Under the pieces are notes generated by a model, which ran no database searches, was not told the DNA's origin, and was given only the letters and a program-made list of their open reading frames with translations. A program made the translations under genes and the position numbers. 64,000 bases of DNA from JAHRAW01 sp963693025 (GTDB taxonomy: Bacteria; Pseudomonadota; Gammaproteobacteria; Arenicellales; Poriferihabitantaceae). Below are positions 55,275 through 62,594 of this stretch, in pieces. The stretch spans positions 496,001 through 560,000 of the forward strand of contig OY843749.1 of assembly GCA_963693025.1 (NCBI GenBank). Direction: 5' to 3'. Position 1 is the first letter of the stretch, and every line of letters starts with the position of its first letter.

Positions 55275-55417
55275 AATCCTGCTGTTGCGTCGTGTGCAAC
55301 CACGCCGCACATCGCTGATTTTCCCGCGCACTGCGCGCCGATGCGCGCATTGCAACCTTTCGTCGTCCCGCCGATGCGCTCCGTTGCATACGCGGCGCGT
55401 TGCTGAGTGCGCGGACG

Positions 55418-56323
55418 ATGCAGCTCAGCGTCATTCTCCCCGTTTATAACGTCGAAGACTACATCGCCGAAGCGATAGACAGCATCCTCACACAAACCTA
55501 CACCGACTACGAATTAATCATCGTCGACGACGGCTCAACCGACCGCACGCCGGAAATAGTGCGCGACAACGCAACTGATAAAAAGGTAAAAATAATCACC
55601 AACGCCACCAATCAGGGACTGACAAAATCCCTGAACATTGGCATCGCCGAAGCCAAAGGAAAATACATCGCCCGTCAGGATGGCGATGACATCAGTCTAC
55701 CCACGCGCCTCGCCGAGCAGGTTGCTTTTATGGAAGCGAATCCGGAAATTGCCTTGCTCGGCACGGACATGCAGGTGTTGAGCGAAGGCAAAATGCATGT
55801 AAAAAAGCCGAAAAATCCCAATCCTACTTTTGACGATTTACTCGCGCATAATTCCATAGTCGGCGCATCGATAATGATACGCAAAAGCGCGCTGGATGAA
55901 GTCGGTGTGTATGATGAAGCGTTTCGCGTAACGGAAGACTATGAACTAACCTTGCGTGTGGCAAAGCGCTTCAATGTCGCCACCTTGTCTAAGCCGCTAT
56001 ACGTGCAACGTATTCGCCTCGCTAGCATCTCCATTGCCGGCGCCGACGACACAGCGCTTTGGGCAATGCTGGCGCGTGGTATTCATTCCGGGCAAGTTGA
56101 TCGTTCAGTGCTGGCACACGTGCACAAAGAAGGAATCACTGCGTATTACAAAATGATGCCGTCGGTGAACAAAATCTGGTATCACAAACGCCGTGCCGCC
56201 ACTTCCAAACGCTACAAACTTCGTCAAGCCGCTATTCACCATTACGACAAACTACAAGATCTTCAAGGTTGGAACTGGAAGGTTGCGGTTAAGCGGTGGT
56301 TGGTGATGTGGAAGGTGGTTTAA
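55418..56323 (+). CDS. Family 2 glycosyltransferase
   Basis: GT-A fold glycosyltransferase for surface glycan synthesis, 301 residues from ATG 55418 (MQLSVILPVYNVEDYIAEAI). Nucleotide-binding and metal motifs: IIVDDGSTDRTPEIV, and the DxD region ARQDGDDISLP. Later SIVGASIMIRKSALDEVGVYDEAFRVTEDYELTLR is the typical acceptor-side segment with the catalytic ED. No membrane segment. First gene of an AT-richer cluster with its own promoter at 55055. The sugar specificity is not predictable. Confidence 0.93.
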   Translation: MQLSVILPVYNVEDYIAEAIDSILTQTYTDYELIIVDDGSTDRTPEIVRDNATDKKVKIITNATNQGLTKSLNIGIAEAKGKYIARQDGDDISLPTRLAEQVAFMEANPEIALLGTDMQVLSEGKMHVKKPKNPNPTFDDLLAHNSIVGASIMIRKSALDEVGVYDEAFRVTEDYELTLRVAKRFNVATLSKPLYVQRIRLASISIAGADDTALWAMLARGIHSGQVDRSVLAHVHKEGITAYYKMMPSVNKIWYHKRRAATSKRYKLRQAAIHHYDKLQDLQGWNWKVAVKRWLVMWKVV

Positions 56324-56342
56324 GCAGGTACGGAATGCACTA

Positions 56343-57368
56343 ATGAAAATCCCCTTAGTTACCGTTTTAATGCCCGCTTACAATGCTGAAAAATATATCG
56401 GCGAGGCGATTGACAGCATATTGAATCAAACCATGCGGGATTTTGAGTTGATTATTGTCAATGATGGCAGTACCGACAACACCCAGCAGATTGTTCGATC
56501 GTATACCGATGAACGAATCCGTTACTTTGATAACGGAGAAAATATGGGTATTGCAGAATCTTTTAATCGCGCGATCAGTGTGGCGAGGGGAAAGTACCTT
56601 GCCATCGCCGAACACGATGATATTAGCCACTCGCAACGGTTAAAAATTTCGGTGAGTTATCTGGAAGAACACCCGGAAATTGACATGCTTTCCGGTCAGA
56701 TTGAATTGTTCAAAGACACCCCACCGATTCCCAAAACCATCACTGACACGAACAAGATTCATGCTAGTCCGATGCAAATTAAATGCGCCGCTATTTTTGG
56801 TCAACAACGATTGTTCCATCCCGCCCAAATGATGCGTGCTAGCACACTCGAAAAACACGATGCACAGTACAATGGCAACTATAAAATATGCTGTGATTTA
56901 GATTTGTTCCTGCAACTCATCCCATTTGTAAAAACGATAGCGTTGTCCCCGAAGTTAATTTTTTATCGCTGGCACGGTAACAATGCAAGTGGAGGGATAA
57001 ACGTACGTGCTGAAGCAAACGATATTACCAATCAGTTTTTGCGAGATAATTTCTCTCTGGATTTGGGCGCCGAATTTTTTGTACAAGGCGATGTCAGTAT
57101 AGAATATTTTTCAGATTATATGCGCCACACTGAATTGATACTGCAAACCGTAGTGAAAAACAAAGAGTATGATGCCGCATTGCTCAAGCAAAACGCCGGC
57201 AACCACGCCTATAAGTGTTTTCGCCTGCTTTATAAAAGCGGTATTGACCATCGAGCGATTTTCACGACCTACCGAGAAACCGAACTATTGCATGCAGCCG
57301 ACAAGAAAAAGAGATTTCGGGTTCACCTGAAACATCTAGCCAACAAGCTTCATCTTTACGAGGGGTAA
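56343..57368 (+). CDS. Family 2 glycosyltransferase
   Basis: 341 residues, related to the preceding gene in its first 100 residues: VTVLMPAYNAEKYIGEAIDSILNQT, IIVNDGSTDNTQQIV, GIAESFNRAISVARGKYLAIAEHDDISHSQRL with the DD metal motif. Then HPAQMMRASTLEKHDAQYNGNYKICCDLDLFLQL. The C-terminal third (YMRHTELILQTVVKNKEYDAALLKQ) is helical. 19 bp after the first glycosyltransferase, so co-transcribed. Probably adds another sugar to the same glycan. Confidence 0.93.
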   Translation: MKIPLVTVLMPAYNAEKYIGEAIDSILNQTMRDFELIIVNDGSTDNTQQIVRSYTDERIRYFDNGENMGIAESFNRAISVARGKYLAIAEHDDISHSQRLKISVSYLEEHPEIDMLSGQIELFKDTPPIPKTITDTNKIHASPMQIKCAAIFGQQRLFHPAQMMRASTLEKHDAQYNGNYKICCDLDLFLQLIPFVKTIALSPKLIFYRWHGNNASGGINVRAEANDITNQFLRDNFSLDLGAEFFVQGDVSIEYFSDYMRHTELILQTVVKNKEYDAALLKQNAGNHAYKCFRLLYKSGIDHRAIFTTYRETELLHAADKKKRFRVHLKHLANKLHLYEG

Positions 57369-57504
57369 CCGACCTTCTAAGCATAATAGGGTTAGAATAG
57401 TCCTAAATTTCTTTCCTCAAATTCAAGCATAGATGCCATACATGTTTTCGTTCATCGGGCAATCAGTCGCAACCATTTAACTATACTTTGGAGCATTTTG
57501 TACC

Positions 57505-58190
57505 ATGACTAGTGTCATCAAATTTTTTGGGCTGTTAAAATCTCTCAACGTCATTGAAAGCAAATTATTCAGGTGGGCGATTTTGTTTACTGCTGCCAGT
57601 ATTGGATTTCTACTAGTCTTCCGATAATATCAGGTACTCCATTCGCATATTTTCTTAATGCTACCGGAGTTGCACCGATTTTACTTGCATTGTGGCACTT
57701 CCGAACCTACGATGTTCGCCAACAAATTGAGAAAGCCGAACAACAAATTCAACAAGCAACGTTAGAATCTGGCATGAACAAACTTATCGGTGAACATTCA
57801 TTAAGCATAGATGTAGGAACGCAATTGCTTTTGAAACTATCCAGCGAGACAAATAGATTTAACGACCAAATCCAACTCGCATTTATTAAGCGGTTGCAAT
57901 ACTGGCCAAGTAAAGCCCCGAAGTCTTGGACAGATGTGGATCACCCTTACGATAGAGATTATGAAGAAGAACGCCGCCAAATATTTCTAGGCGATTCTAG
58001 AATATCGTACGCTCAGTATATTTGGGAGTGGCTCACTGACCACTCTACAAAAGACCCCATCAAATTGCAAGGAATGAGTTTCTATTACTCCGAATTGGGC
58101 AACAAAGAAAGTTTCACACTAGAAGAAATTAGAATAGCTATTGAAGAACACAAAAAACCTGACGTATCCCCGCGTAGTGATAATACATAA
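57505..58190 (+). pseudogene. Unknown membrane-anchored protein, apparently frameshifted
   Basis: ATG 57505 (GGAG 15 bp upstream) encodes MTSVIKFFGLLKSLNVIES, then a hydrophobic segment WAILFTAASIGFLLVF, and stops at TAA (57625-57627). The adjacent frame carries on directly: SGTPFAYFLNATGVAPILLALWHFRTYDVRQQIEKAEQQIQQATLESGMNKL and a soluble tail, ending at 58190. Two hydrophobic segments followed by 'R.yDv.QQIe..eqqi' resemble the N-terminal part of proteins in the pentapeptide-repeat/uncharacterised membrane group from memory. The frame change lies near 57620. A sequencing error or a real lesion are both possible; the second frame also has its own GTG at 57573. Confidence 0.5.
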
Positions 58191-58197
58191 TTTAATT

Positions 58198-59001
58198 ATG
58201 GCGAACAGCGGTCAGAAAATTTTCCTGGATGTCGGCGGGCATTTCGGCGAAACGCTGGACGAGATACTAAAACCGGCATGGCGGTTTGATGTTGTGCATT
58301 GCTTTGAGCCACAAGCAAAATGCTACGCCCATTTGAAAAACAAATTTTTCGAACAAGTAACTGACGGAAAATTAGTATTGCATAAATATGGATTGGCGGA
58401 TTTTAATGGTGAGCGGAATTTGTATGGTGGTGCCAGTTCTACTATTGGCGCCAGTTTATTCGCTGACAAAAATGATATTGATGCTAGCGAAGCAGAGAAA
58501 TGTGAGTTTGTACGAGCATCAAATTTTGTTCAAGAATACATCGCTCCGGGTGATTTGGCGATAATGAAATTAAACTGCGAAGGCGGCGAGGTATTAATTT
58601 TACGCAACTTGATGGAAAGCGGTGCAATTCATTCATTTAGTTCGATTTTTATTGACTTCGATATTCGCAAAATCCCATCACAGAGAGAAGAGGAACGTAA
58701 GCTCATCGTAGAAATGGAAAATTGCAATTTCAGGAATTATGCATTAGCACACGAAGTGTCTCGGATTAAAACTTACTCGCTCTCAAAGCGATGCATGCTA
58801 CCACGAAGTTTTGCCGGCTATGGACTTTCTCGAATCTATATTTGGCTGGTGCTACTAAATCAAGCGCAACGCATCCGCCATTTCACACTTTCCGATAAAA
58901 TACTGCGCTGTTTACCAAAGTCAATCTGGGGGCGCATATTTAGAATTAAACGAACAATGACTAAATTACGCTACAAAATCAGGAGACAAACCAATGCATG
59001 A
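58198..59001 (+). CDS. FkbM-family methyltransferase
   Basis: SAM-dependent methyltransferase, 267 residues from ATG 58198 (MANSGQKIFLDVGGHFGETL). SAM site IFLDVGGHFGETLDEIL, VVHCFEPQAKCYAHLKNKF (acidic ribose-binding position), YGLADFNGERNLYGG and the FkbM-typical LAIMKLNCEGGEVLILRNL. C-terminal region basic (RIKRTMTKLRYKIRRQTNA). It likely methylates a sugar of the glycan made by its neighbours. It ends overlapping the next gene's start at 58994. Confidence 0.88.
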   Translation: MANSGQKIFLDVGGHFGETLDEILKPAWRFDVVHCFEPQAKCYAHLKNKFFEQVTDGKLVLHKYGLADFNGERNLYGGASSTIGASLFADKNDIDASEAEKCEFVRASNFVQEYIAPGDLAIMKLNCEGGEVLILRNLMESGAIHSFSSIFIDFDIRKIPSQREEERKLIVEMENCNFRNYALAHEVSRIKTYSLSKRCMLPRSFAGYGLSRIYIWLVLLNQAQRIRHFTLSDKILRCLPKSIWGRIFRIKRTMTKLRYKIRRQTNA

Positions 59002-59947
59002 TTTCGCCGAATTTCAATTTAACGCTACCATGCTGGATGCCTCTCGACCGCCCGGCATTAGCGCGTATATGCGAATCAAAAACGAAGAGCAATTTGTTCG
59101 ACTGGCGATTGAATCCCACTTGCCGTTTTATGATGAAATTGTCGCTGTGTATAACGACTGCACTGACAACACCGAGGAAATTTTGTTGGAACTGCAAGCG
59201 CAACACCCGGATAAAATCAAGGTATTTCATTATCTGCCAAAAGTGCATCCGATCGGGACGAAAGAACACGCACAAATGCCCGACGATTCAGTGCATGGTA
59301 TGGCAAATTATTACAACTACGCTCTGTCCAAGACAATGTATAACACAGCCACAAAATTGGATGCCGACCATCTCGCCATTCCGTGCAAACTGGCGCCAGT
59401 GATTAAACAAATTCGTGCTGAAATTTCCGCCGATAAAAAGAAATTCTATATGGCTTCCGGCATTAATTTAATTCACCAAAACCATAGAGTATTAGCGGGC
59501 GGGAACATCGTCTCTCCATTTTCTGGTAATGGTGATTATTTTTACCATCCGGTTTCACCCGTTTATCACTACAAGAATAGCTTTAGTTATGAGGAATTAC
59601 ACCACCCACCGCCGAAACAAGTGGAGAGGAAATACATGGGCATAACGTATTTCCATTTAAAATATTTGAAACAGACCGAGCAAAAATTCCGCGAACAAGT
59701 TCTGAAAGATAGTTTTTTTGTTCCATGGAATGAATTCTGCACCGAAAGTATTCGTAGAAAAATGATTGCCGACCGACCACTGCGCGACCGAATTGACATT
59801 GCAATGTACTCATGCAAAGCAATTCGCAAATTGAAATTCAGACTAACCAAAAAACACCCTAGTATATACAAAATTCGCTTAGTGCGTCTGAAAAAAAATT
59901 TAGCAGGTATTGATTTCAAGCGTGATTTACTGGATAAATTGCCATAA
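58994..59947 (+). CDS. Glycosyltransferase family 2/92-like protein, paralogue A
   Basis: 317 residues, AGGAG ribosome site 13 bp before ATG 58994. GISAYMRIKNEEQFVRLAIESHLPFYDEIVAVYNDCTDNTEEIL is a GT-A-type beginning (R-x-K-N-E-E, then N-D-C-x-D-N-T), with ATKLDADHLAIPC as the probable D-x-D site and ASGINLIHQNHRVLAGGNIVSPFSGNGDYFYHP later. C-terminal third basic and helical. It has exactly the same length as the gene at 61220 and about half identical residues in the first 200 positions by eye. Overlaps the FkbM gene by 8 bp. Confidence 0.8.
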   Translation: MHDFAEFQFNATMLDASRPPGISAYMRIKNEEQFVRLAIESHLPFYDEIVAVYNDCTDNTEEILLELQAQHPDKIKVFHYLPKVHPIGTKEHAQMPDDSVHGMANYYNYALSKTMYNTATKLDADHLAIPCKLAPVIKQIRAEISADKKKFYMASGINLIHQNHRVLAGGNIVSPFSGNGDYFYHPVSPVYHYKNSFSYEELHHPPPKQVERKYMGITYFHLKYLKQTEQKFREQVLKDSFFVPWNEFCTESIRRKMIADRPLRDRIDIAMYSCKAIRKLKFRLTKKHPSIYKIRLVRLKKNLAGIDFKRDLLDKLP

Positions 59948-60006
59948 AACCCCTCACGCAGCAGGCTCACGGCAATGACCGCCAGCAAAAAACTTGTTAT
60001 ACGATT

Positions 60007-60102
60007 ATGAGGGTTGTTGCATTTGCTGTCGCCACCGCTTTTTTCTTGGCCGGTTGTGGTAAAATCCACAATCTCTATTCACTAAATTTTTCAGGAGGTT
60101 GA
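60007..60102 (+). CDS. Tiny putative lipoprotein, 31 aa
   Basis: ATG 60007 to TGA 60102. MRVVAFAVATAFFLAGCGKI is a compact lipoprotein signal with an L-A-G-C lipobox, followed by only 14 residues after the cysteine, ending HNLYSLNFSGG. The last codons overlap the GGAGG ribosome site of the next gene, so the two would be translationally coupled. It resembles entericidin-like small lipoproteins in size only. No ribosome site of its own is obvious. Confidence 0.45.
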   Translation: MRVVAFAVATAFFLAGCGKIHNLYSLNFSGG

Positions 60103-60104
60103 TT

Positions 60105-60470
60105 ATGCTTGTTGACACAAACGGTAAAAAAATCCATATCACTATTGGTAATCGTGGTGTTGATAAGAGGGATGCTCGGCGAATTTTGGACTATTTGCAA
60201 GGCGCTGTTTATTGCTGGTGCAAGAACCGCAAAGACGAAGAATTCAGCGTCCAAAAGTTATTCGGTGACGAGAACAATGATTGGACCGGCACTCCAATTG
60301 AAGAGCTTTATAAAAATCGTCTCTCTTCGGGAACCGCTGACCCTGTTGATGAAGCAGGGAAAGATTGTGGTCATTTACTTCGACGAACGTTACAAGAAGA
60401 CAAAAATCGAAAATTTATGCAAACGGATACCAAATTCCCAGGGCAACACTACAAGTGGATACCAAATTAA
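60105..60470 (+). CDS. Hypothetical protein, 121 aa
   Basis: I do not recognise a family. ATG 60105 has a perfect GGAGG 6 bp upstream, which decides the frame over an overlapping one at 60109-60543. The protein is soluble and polar: MLVDTNGKKIHITIGNRGVDKRDARRILDYLQGAVYCWC, EFSVQKLFGDENNDWTGTPIEELYKNRL, then VDEAGKDCGHLLRRTLQEDKNRKF and FPGQHYKWIPN. It sits between the glycosyltransferase paralogue and the HicBA pair and may be part of the same mobile segment. Confidence 0.6.
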   Translation: MLVDTNGKKIHITIGNRGVDKRDARRILDYLQGAVYCWCKNRKDEEFSVQKLFGDENNDWTGTPIEELYKNRLSSGTADPVDEAGKDCGHLLRRTLQEDKNRKFMQTDTKFPGQHYKWIPN

Positions 60471-60585
60471 GGTTAGTAAATGCTGGTATACTGTTGTAAA
60501 ATATACTCTTATGAAAGAGGTTGACTTTATGGGTGGCATATAAAACAATGCCAGCCACCATACCACACCGAGAAGGGGCACAACA

Positions 60586-60960
60586 ATGCGCGACTACATC
60601 AATGTTATTAACGAGACAAACGATACAGTATCCATCAAGGTTTCCTTCTCCGCATTGATTAAGAAAGAGAAGGAGACGGGCTTATACGTTTCATATTGCC
60701 CCACGCTGGCGGTGTATAGTCAGGGTGAAACGAGAAAAGAGGCCAGGGAAAACATCGTGGAAGCGGTTGAGTTGTTTATCGAGGGTTGCATTGAAGATGA
60801 TACGCTGGAAGAAGTGCTGAAAGATTGCGGTTTCAGTCGTTACGCCAGTGTTGGTTCAGCGTCGCCCAAACAAGTTGCTCGAAAAACCCCCGACCACACG
60901 AATTGCCCCCTCAATTCGCGGCTGCTAGAAAAATCAAGATTCCCGCTGAAATTCCAATGA
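60586..60960 (+). CDS. hicB: HicB-like antitoxin
   Basis: 124 residues with a HicB-type N-terminal domain: LIKKEKETGLYVSYCPTLAVYSQGETRKEARENIVEAVELFIEGC. This is the degenerate RNase-H-like fold that neutralises HicA. A short C-terminal tail follows, without an obvious DNA-binding domain. Ribosome site GAGAAGGGG upstream. It ends 6 bp before the toxin gene, the antitoxin-first order being less usual than hicA-hicB but known. Probably autoregulated. Confidence 0.85.
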   Translation: MRDYINVINETNDTVSIKVSFSALIKKEKETGLYVSYCPTLAVYSQGETRKEARENIVEAVELFIEGCIEDDTLEEVLKDCGFSRYASVGSASPKQVARKTPDHTNCPLNSRLLEKSRFPLKFQ

Positions 60961-60966
60961 TGACTC

Positions 60967-61218
60967 ATGGCTCTTAAATTGCCTATTGTTAGTGGAAAAC
61001 AACTGGTGCGGTTATTAGAATCGCATGGGTTTGAGAAGAAACGCCAAAGAGGAAGCCATATCCCGTTCAAGAAACCGGGTGTCCGTCGTCGACTGGTTAT
61101 TCCCGCACACAAGGAAGTATCGACCTTCATCGTATTAGATGTCTTGAATACCGTTGGAATCTCGCGGGAGGATTTTATTCGCGCCATCAAAAAACCAAAG
61201 AAAGGTTCGTCCAAATGA
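60967..61218 (+). CDS. hicA: HicA-like mRNA interferase toxin
   Basis: 83 residues of the HicA (YcfA) double-stranded-RNA-binding-like fold: LPIVSGKQLVRLLESHGFEKKRQRGSHIPFKKPGVRRRLVIPAHKEVSTFIVLDVLNTVGISREDFIRAI. The catalytic histidine is in RGSH. Pairs with the preceding HicB-like antitoxin, 6 bp away. The stop codon is followed at once by the start of the second glycosyltransferase paralogue (ATGAAATGA arrangement), so the toxin gene may be co-transcribed with it. Confidence 0.88.
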   Translation: MALKLPIVSGKQLVRLLESHGFEKKRQRGSHIPFKKPGVRRRLVIPAHKEVSTFIVLDVLNTVGISREDFIRAIKKPKKGSSK

Positions 61219-61219
61219 A

Positions 61220-62173
61220 ATGACCGCCACCTTCGACGAATTCCGTTTCAACCCCGTCATACTCTCCGCGCCGCGCAAACCCGGCATCAGCGCTTTGTTG
61301 CGGGTAAAAAATGGCGAACAGTTTGTCCGCCTTGCAATCGAATCGCATTTGCCGTTTTATGATGAAATCATCGCCTGCCATAACGACTGCACCGACAATA
61401 CCGAAGCAATCCTGATGGATTTGCAAAAACAGCATCCCGGCAAGGTCAAGGTCTATCATTATCTGCCCCAAGTCCATAACGCAACGCCGCAACAGCACCG
61501 CCAAACGCCCGCTGATTCTGTGCACAGCATGGCGAACTACTACAACTACGCGCTTTCTAAAACCACTTGCAGCATTGCCGTGAAGTTGGACGACGACCAT
61601 CTCGCTATTCCATGCAATCTTGCGCCTGCGATTGACGCCATTCGCACGGACATCGCCGCAGGAAAGAGCCAACTTTATTTTTTCTCAGGAATCAATTTAA
61701 TCCGCGCGCACGGCGATATTATGGTCGGCGGTCGCACAAAGTATCCGTTTTCGGGACAGGGTGACATTGTTTATTATCCTGTCGGCGCGGACACTTATTA
61801 CCGGCAAGGCTCCCACACCGAAAAGTTTGTGAAGCCGTCCGTCAAACAAATGGAGCGTGTGCACCTCGGGCAGTTGTATTTTCATTTGCACCATCTAAAG
61901 CACGGACGCGAGCGAGAGTTCTTTGCGGCGGTTGACGGCATCTGCCGCGAAAAAGACGGAGGTGAATTCATCGCAATGTCGTTTGACGTGTTCCGTTCGG
62001 AACGGCATTACAAGCGGCTGGTGCGGCAAATGAAACCGCGCGACCGGATTCGGTTGCGGCTCCACCGCATCACAAGGCGCAATCCGAAATTCCGCATTGC
62101 GCGTATGCTGCGCTTGCGGGCGGATTTGCGGCGGATTGACTTTGAGAGGGATGCGTTGGATTGGTTGCGGTAG
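61220..62173 (+). CDS. Glycosyltransferase family 2/92-like protein, paralogue B
   Basis: 317 residues from ATG 61220; the frame extends upstream into hicA but that part is shadow. MTATFDEFRFNPVILSAPRKPGISALLRVKNGEQFVRLAIESHLPFYDEIIACHNDCTDNTEAIL parallels paralogue A; probable metal site VKLDDDHLAIPC (D-D-D instead of D-A-D), then FSGINLIRAHGDIMVGGRTKYPFSGQGDIVYYP. The codon use is more GC-rich than that of paralogue A, closer to the host core, so the two may have different histories rather than being a recent duplication. Confidence 0.8.
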   Translation: MTATFDEFRFNPVILSAPRKPGISALLRVKNGEQFVRLAIESHLPFYDEIIACHNDCTDNTEAILMDLQKQHPGKVKVYHYLPQVHNATPQQHRQTPADSVHSMANYYNYALSKTTCSIAVKLDDDHLAIPCNLAPAIDAIRTDIAAGKSQLYFFSGINLIRAHGDIMVGGRTKYPFSGQGDIVYYPVGADTYYRQGSHTEKFVKPSVKQMERVHLGQLYFHLHHLKHGREREFFAAVDGICREKDGGEFIAMSFDVFRSERHYKRLVRQMKPRDRIRLRLHRITRRNPKFRIARMLRLRADLRRIDFERDALDWLR

Positions 62174-62216
62174 CACAGACCCAACTGCTATCGCGTGGGT
62201 GCGTAGTCTAACGCTT

Positions 62217-62548
62217 CGTCATTCGCAAGCAACTACCAGTCATTCTCAAGCGACTACTCGTCATTCTCGAGCGTTAGTGTCCGTTGCCGCCGCGCTTTTT
62301 CTTTTAAGCGGTGGCTTACCGGACACTTACGACCTCGGGAATCTTCATCAGGTTAGCGCTGAGTTCAAACAACGTCATTCCCGCGATCTTTTTAAGCGGG
62401 AATGACGGCTTTGTTGGAATTCACGGTAGACTTAGGGAGATTCCCGAGGACGTAAGCGCCCGTAAGCCGCTTGCGCGGCAACGGGCGCTAACGCTCGAGA
62501 ATGACGAAGTGGGGGGGCGGCAACGGGCGCTAACGCTCGAGAATGACG
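62217..62548 (-). repeat. Palindromic mosaic repeat cluster 10 (B-B type)
   Basis: The main unit is 62259-62506 (ends CGTCATTCTCGAG and CTCGAGAATGACG), with GTGTCCG on the left and GCGCCCG/CGGGCGC on the right; the left B hairpin has GGTGGC in place of GGCGGC, a mismatch. Extra partial ends lie at 62217-62258 and 62507-62548. Fills the gap between the glycosyltransferase and aprA. Confidence 0.9.
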
Positions 62549-62594
62549 AGGTTGTTGTGAATGACGAAGTAGGGGGATGCCGCGCACGGCTAAA

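Noticed and set aside
55161..55406. Cysteine-rich 81-residue frame in the glycan leader
   Set aside because: It overlaps the perfect stem-loop, has no ribosome site and no recognisable similarity; a structured leader is more likely.
60109..60543. Alternative frame overlapping the 121-residue gene
   Set aside because: Its start lacks a ribosome site, whereas the 60105 start has a GGAGG at the right distance and a more natural composition.
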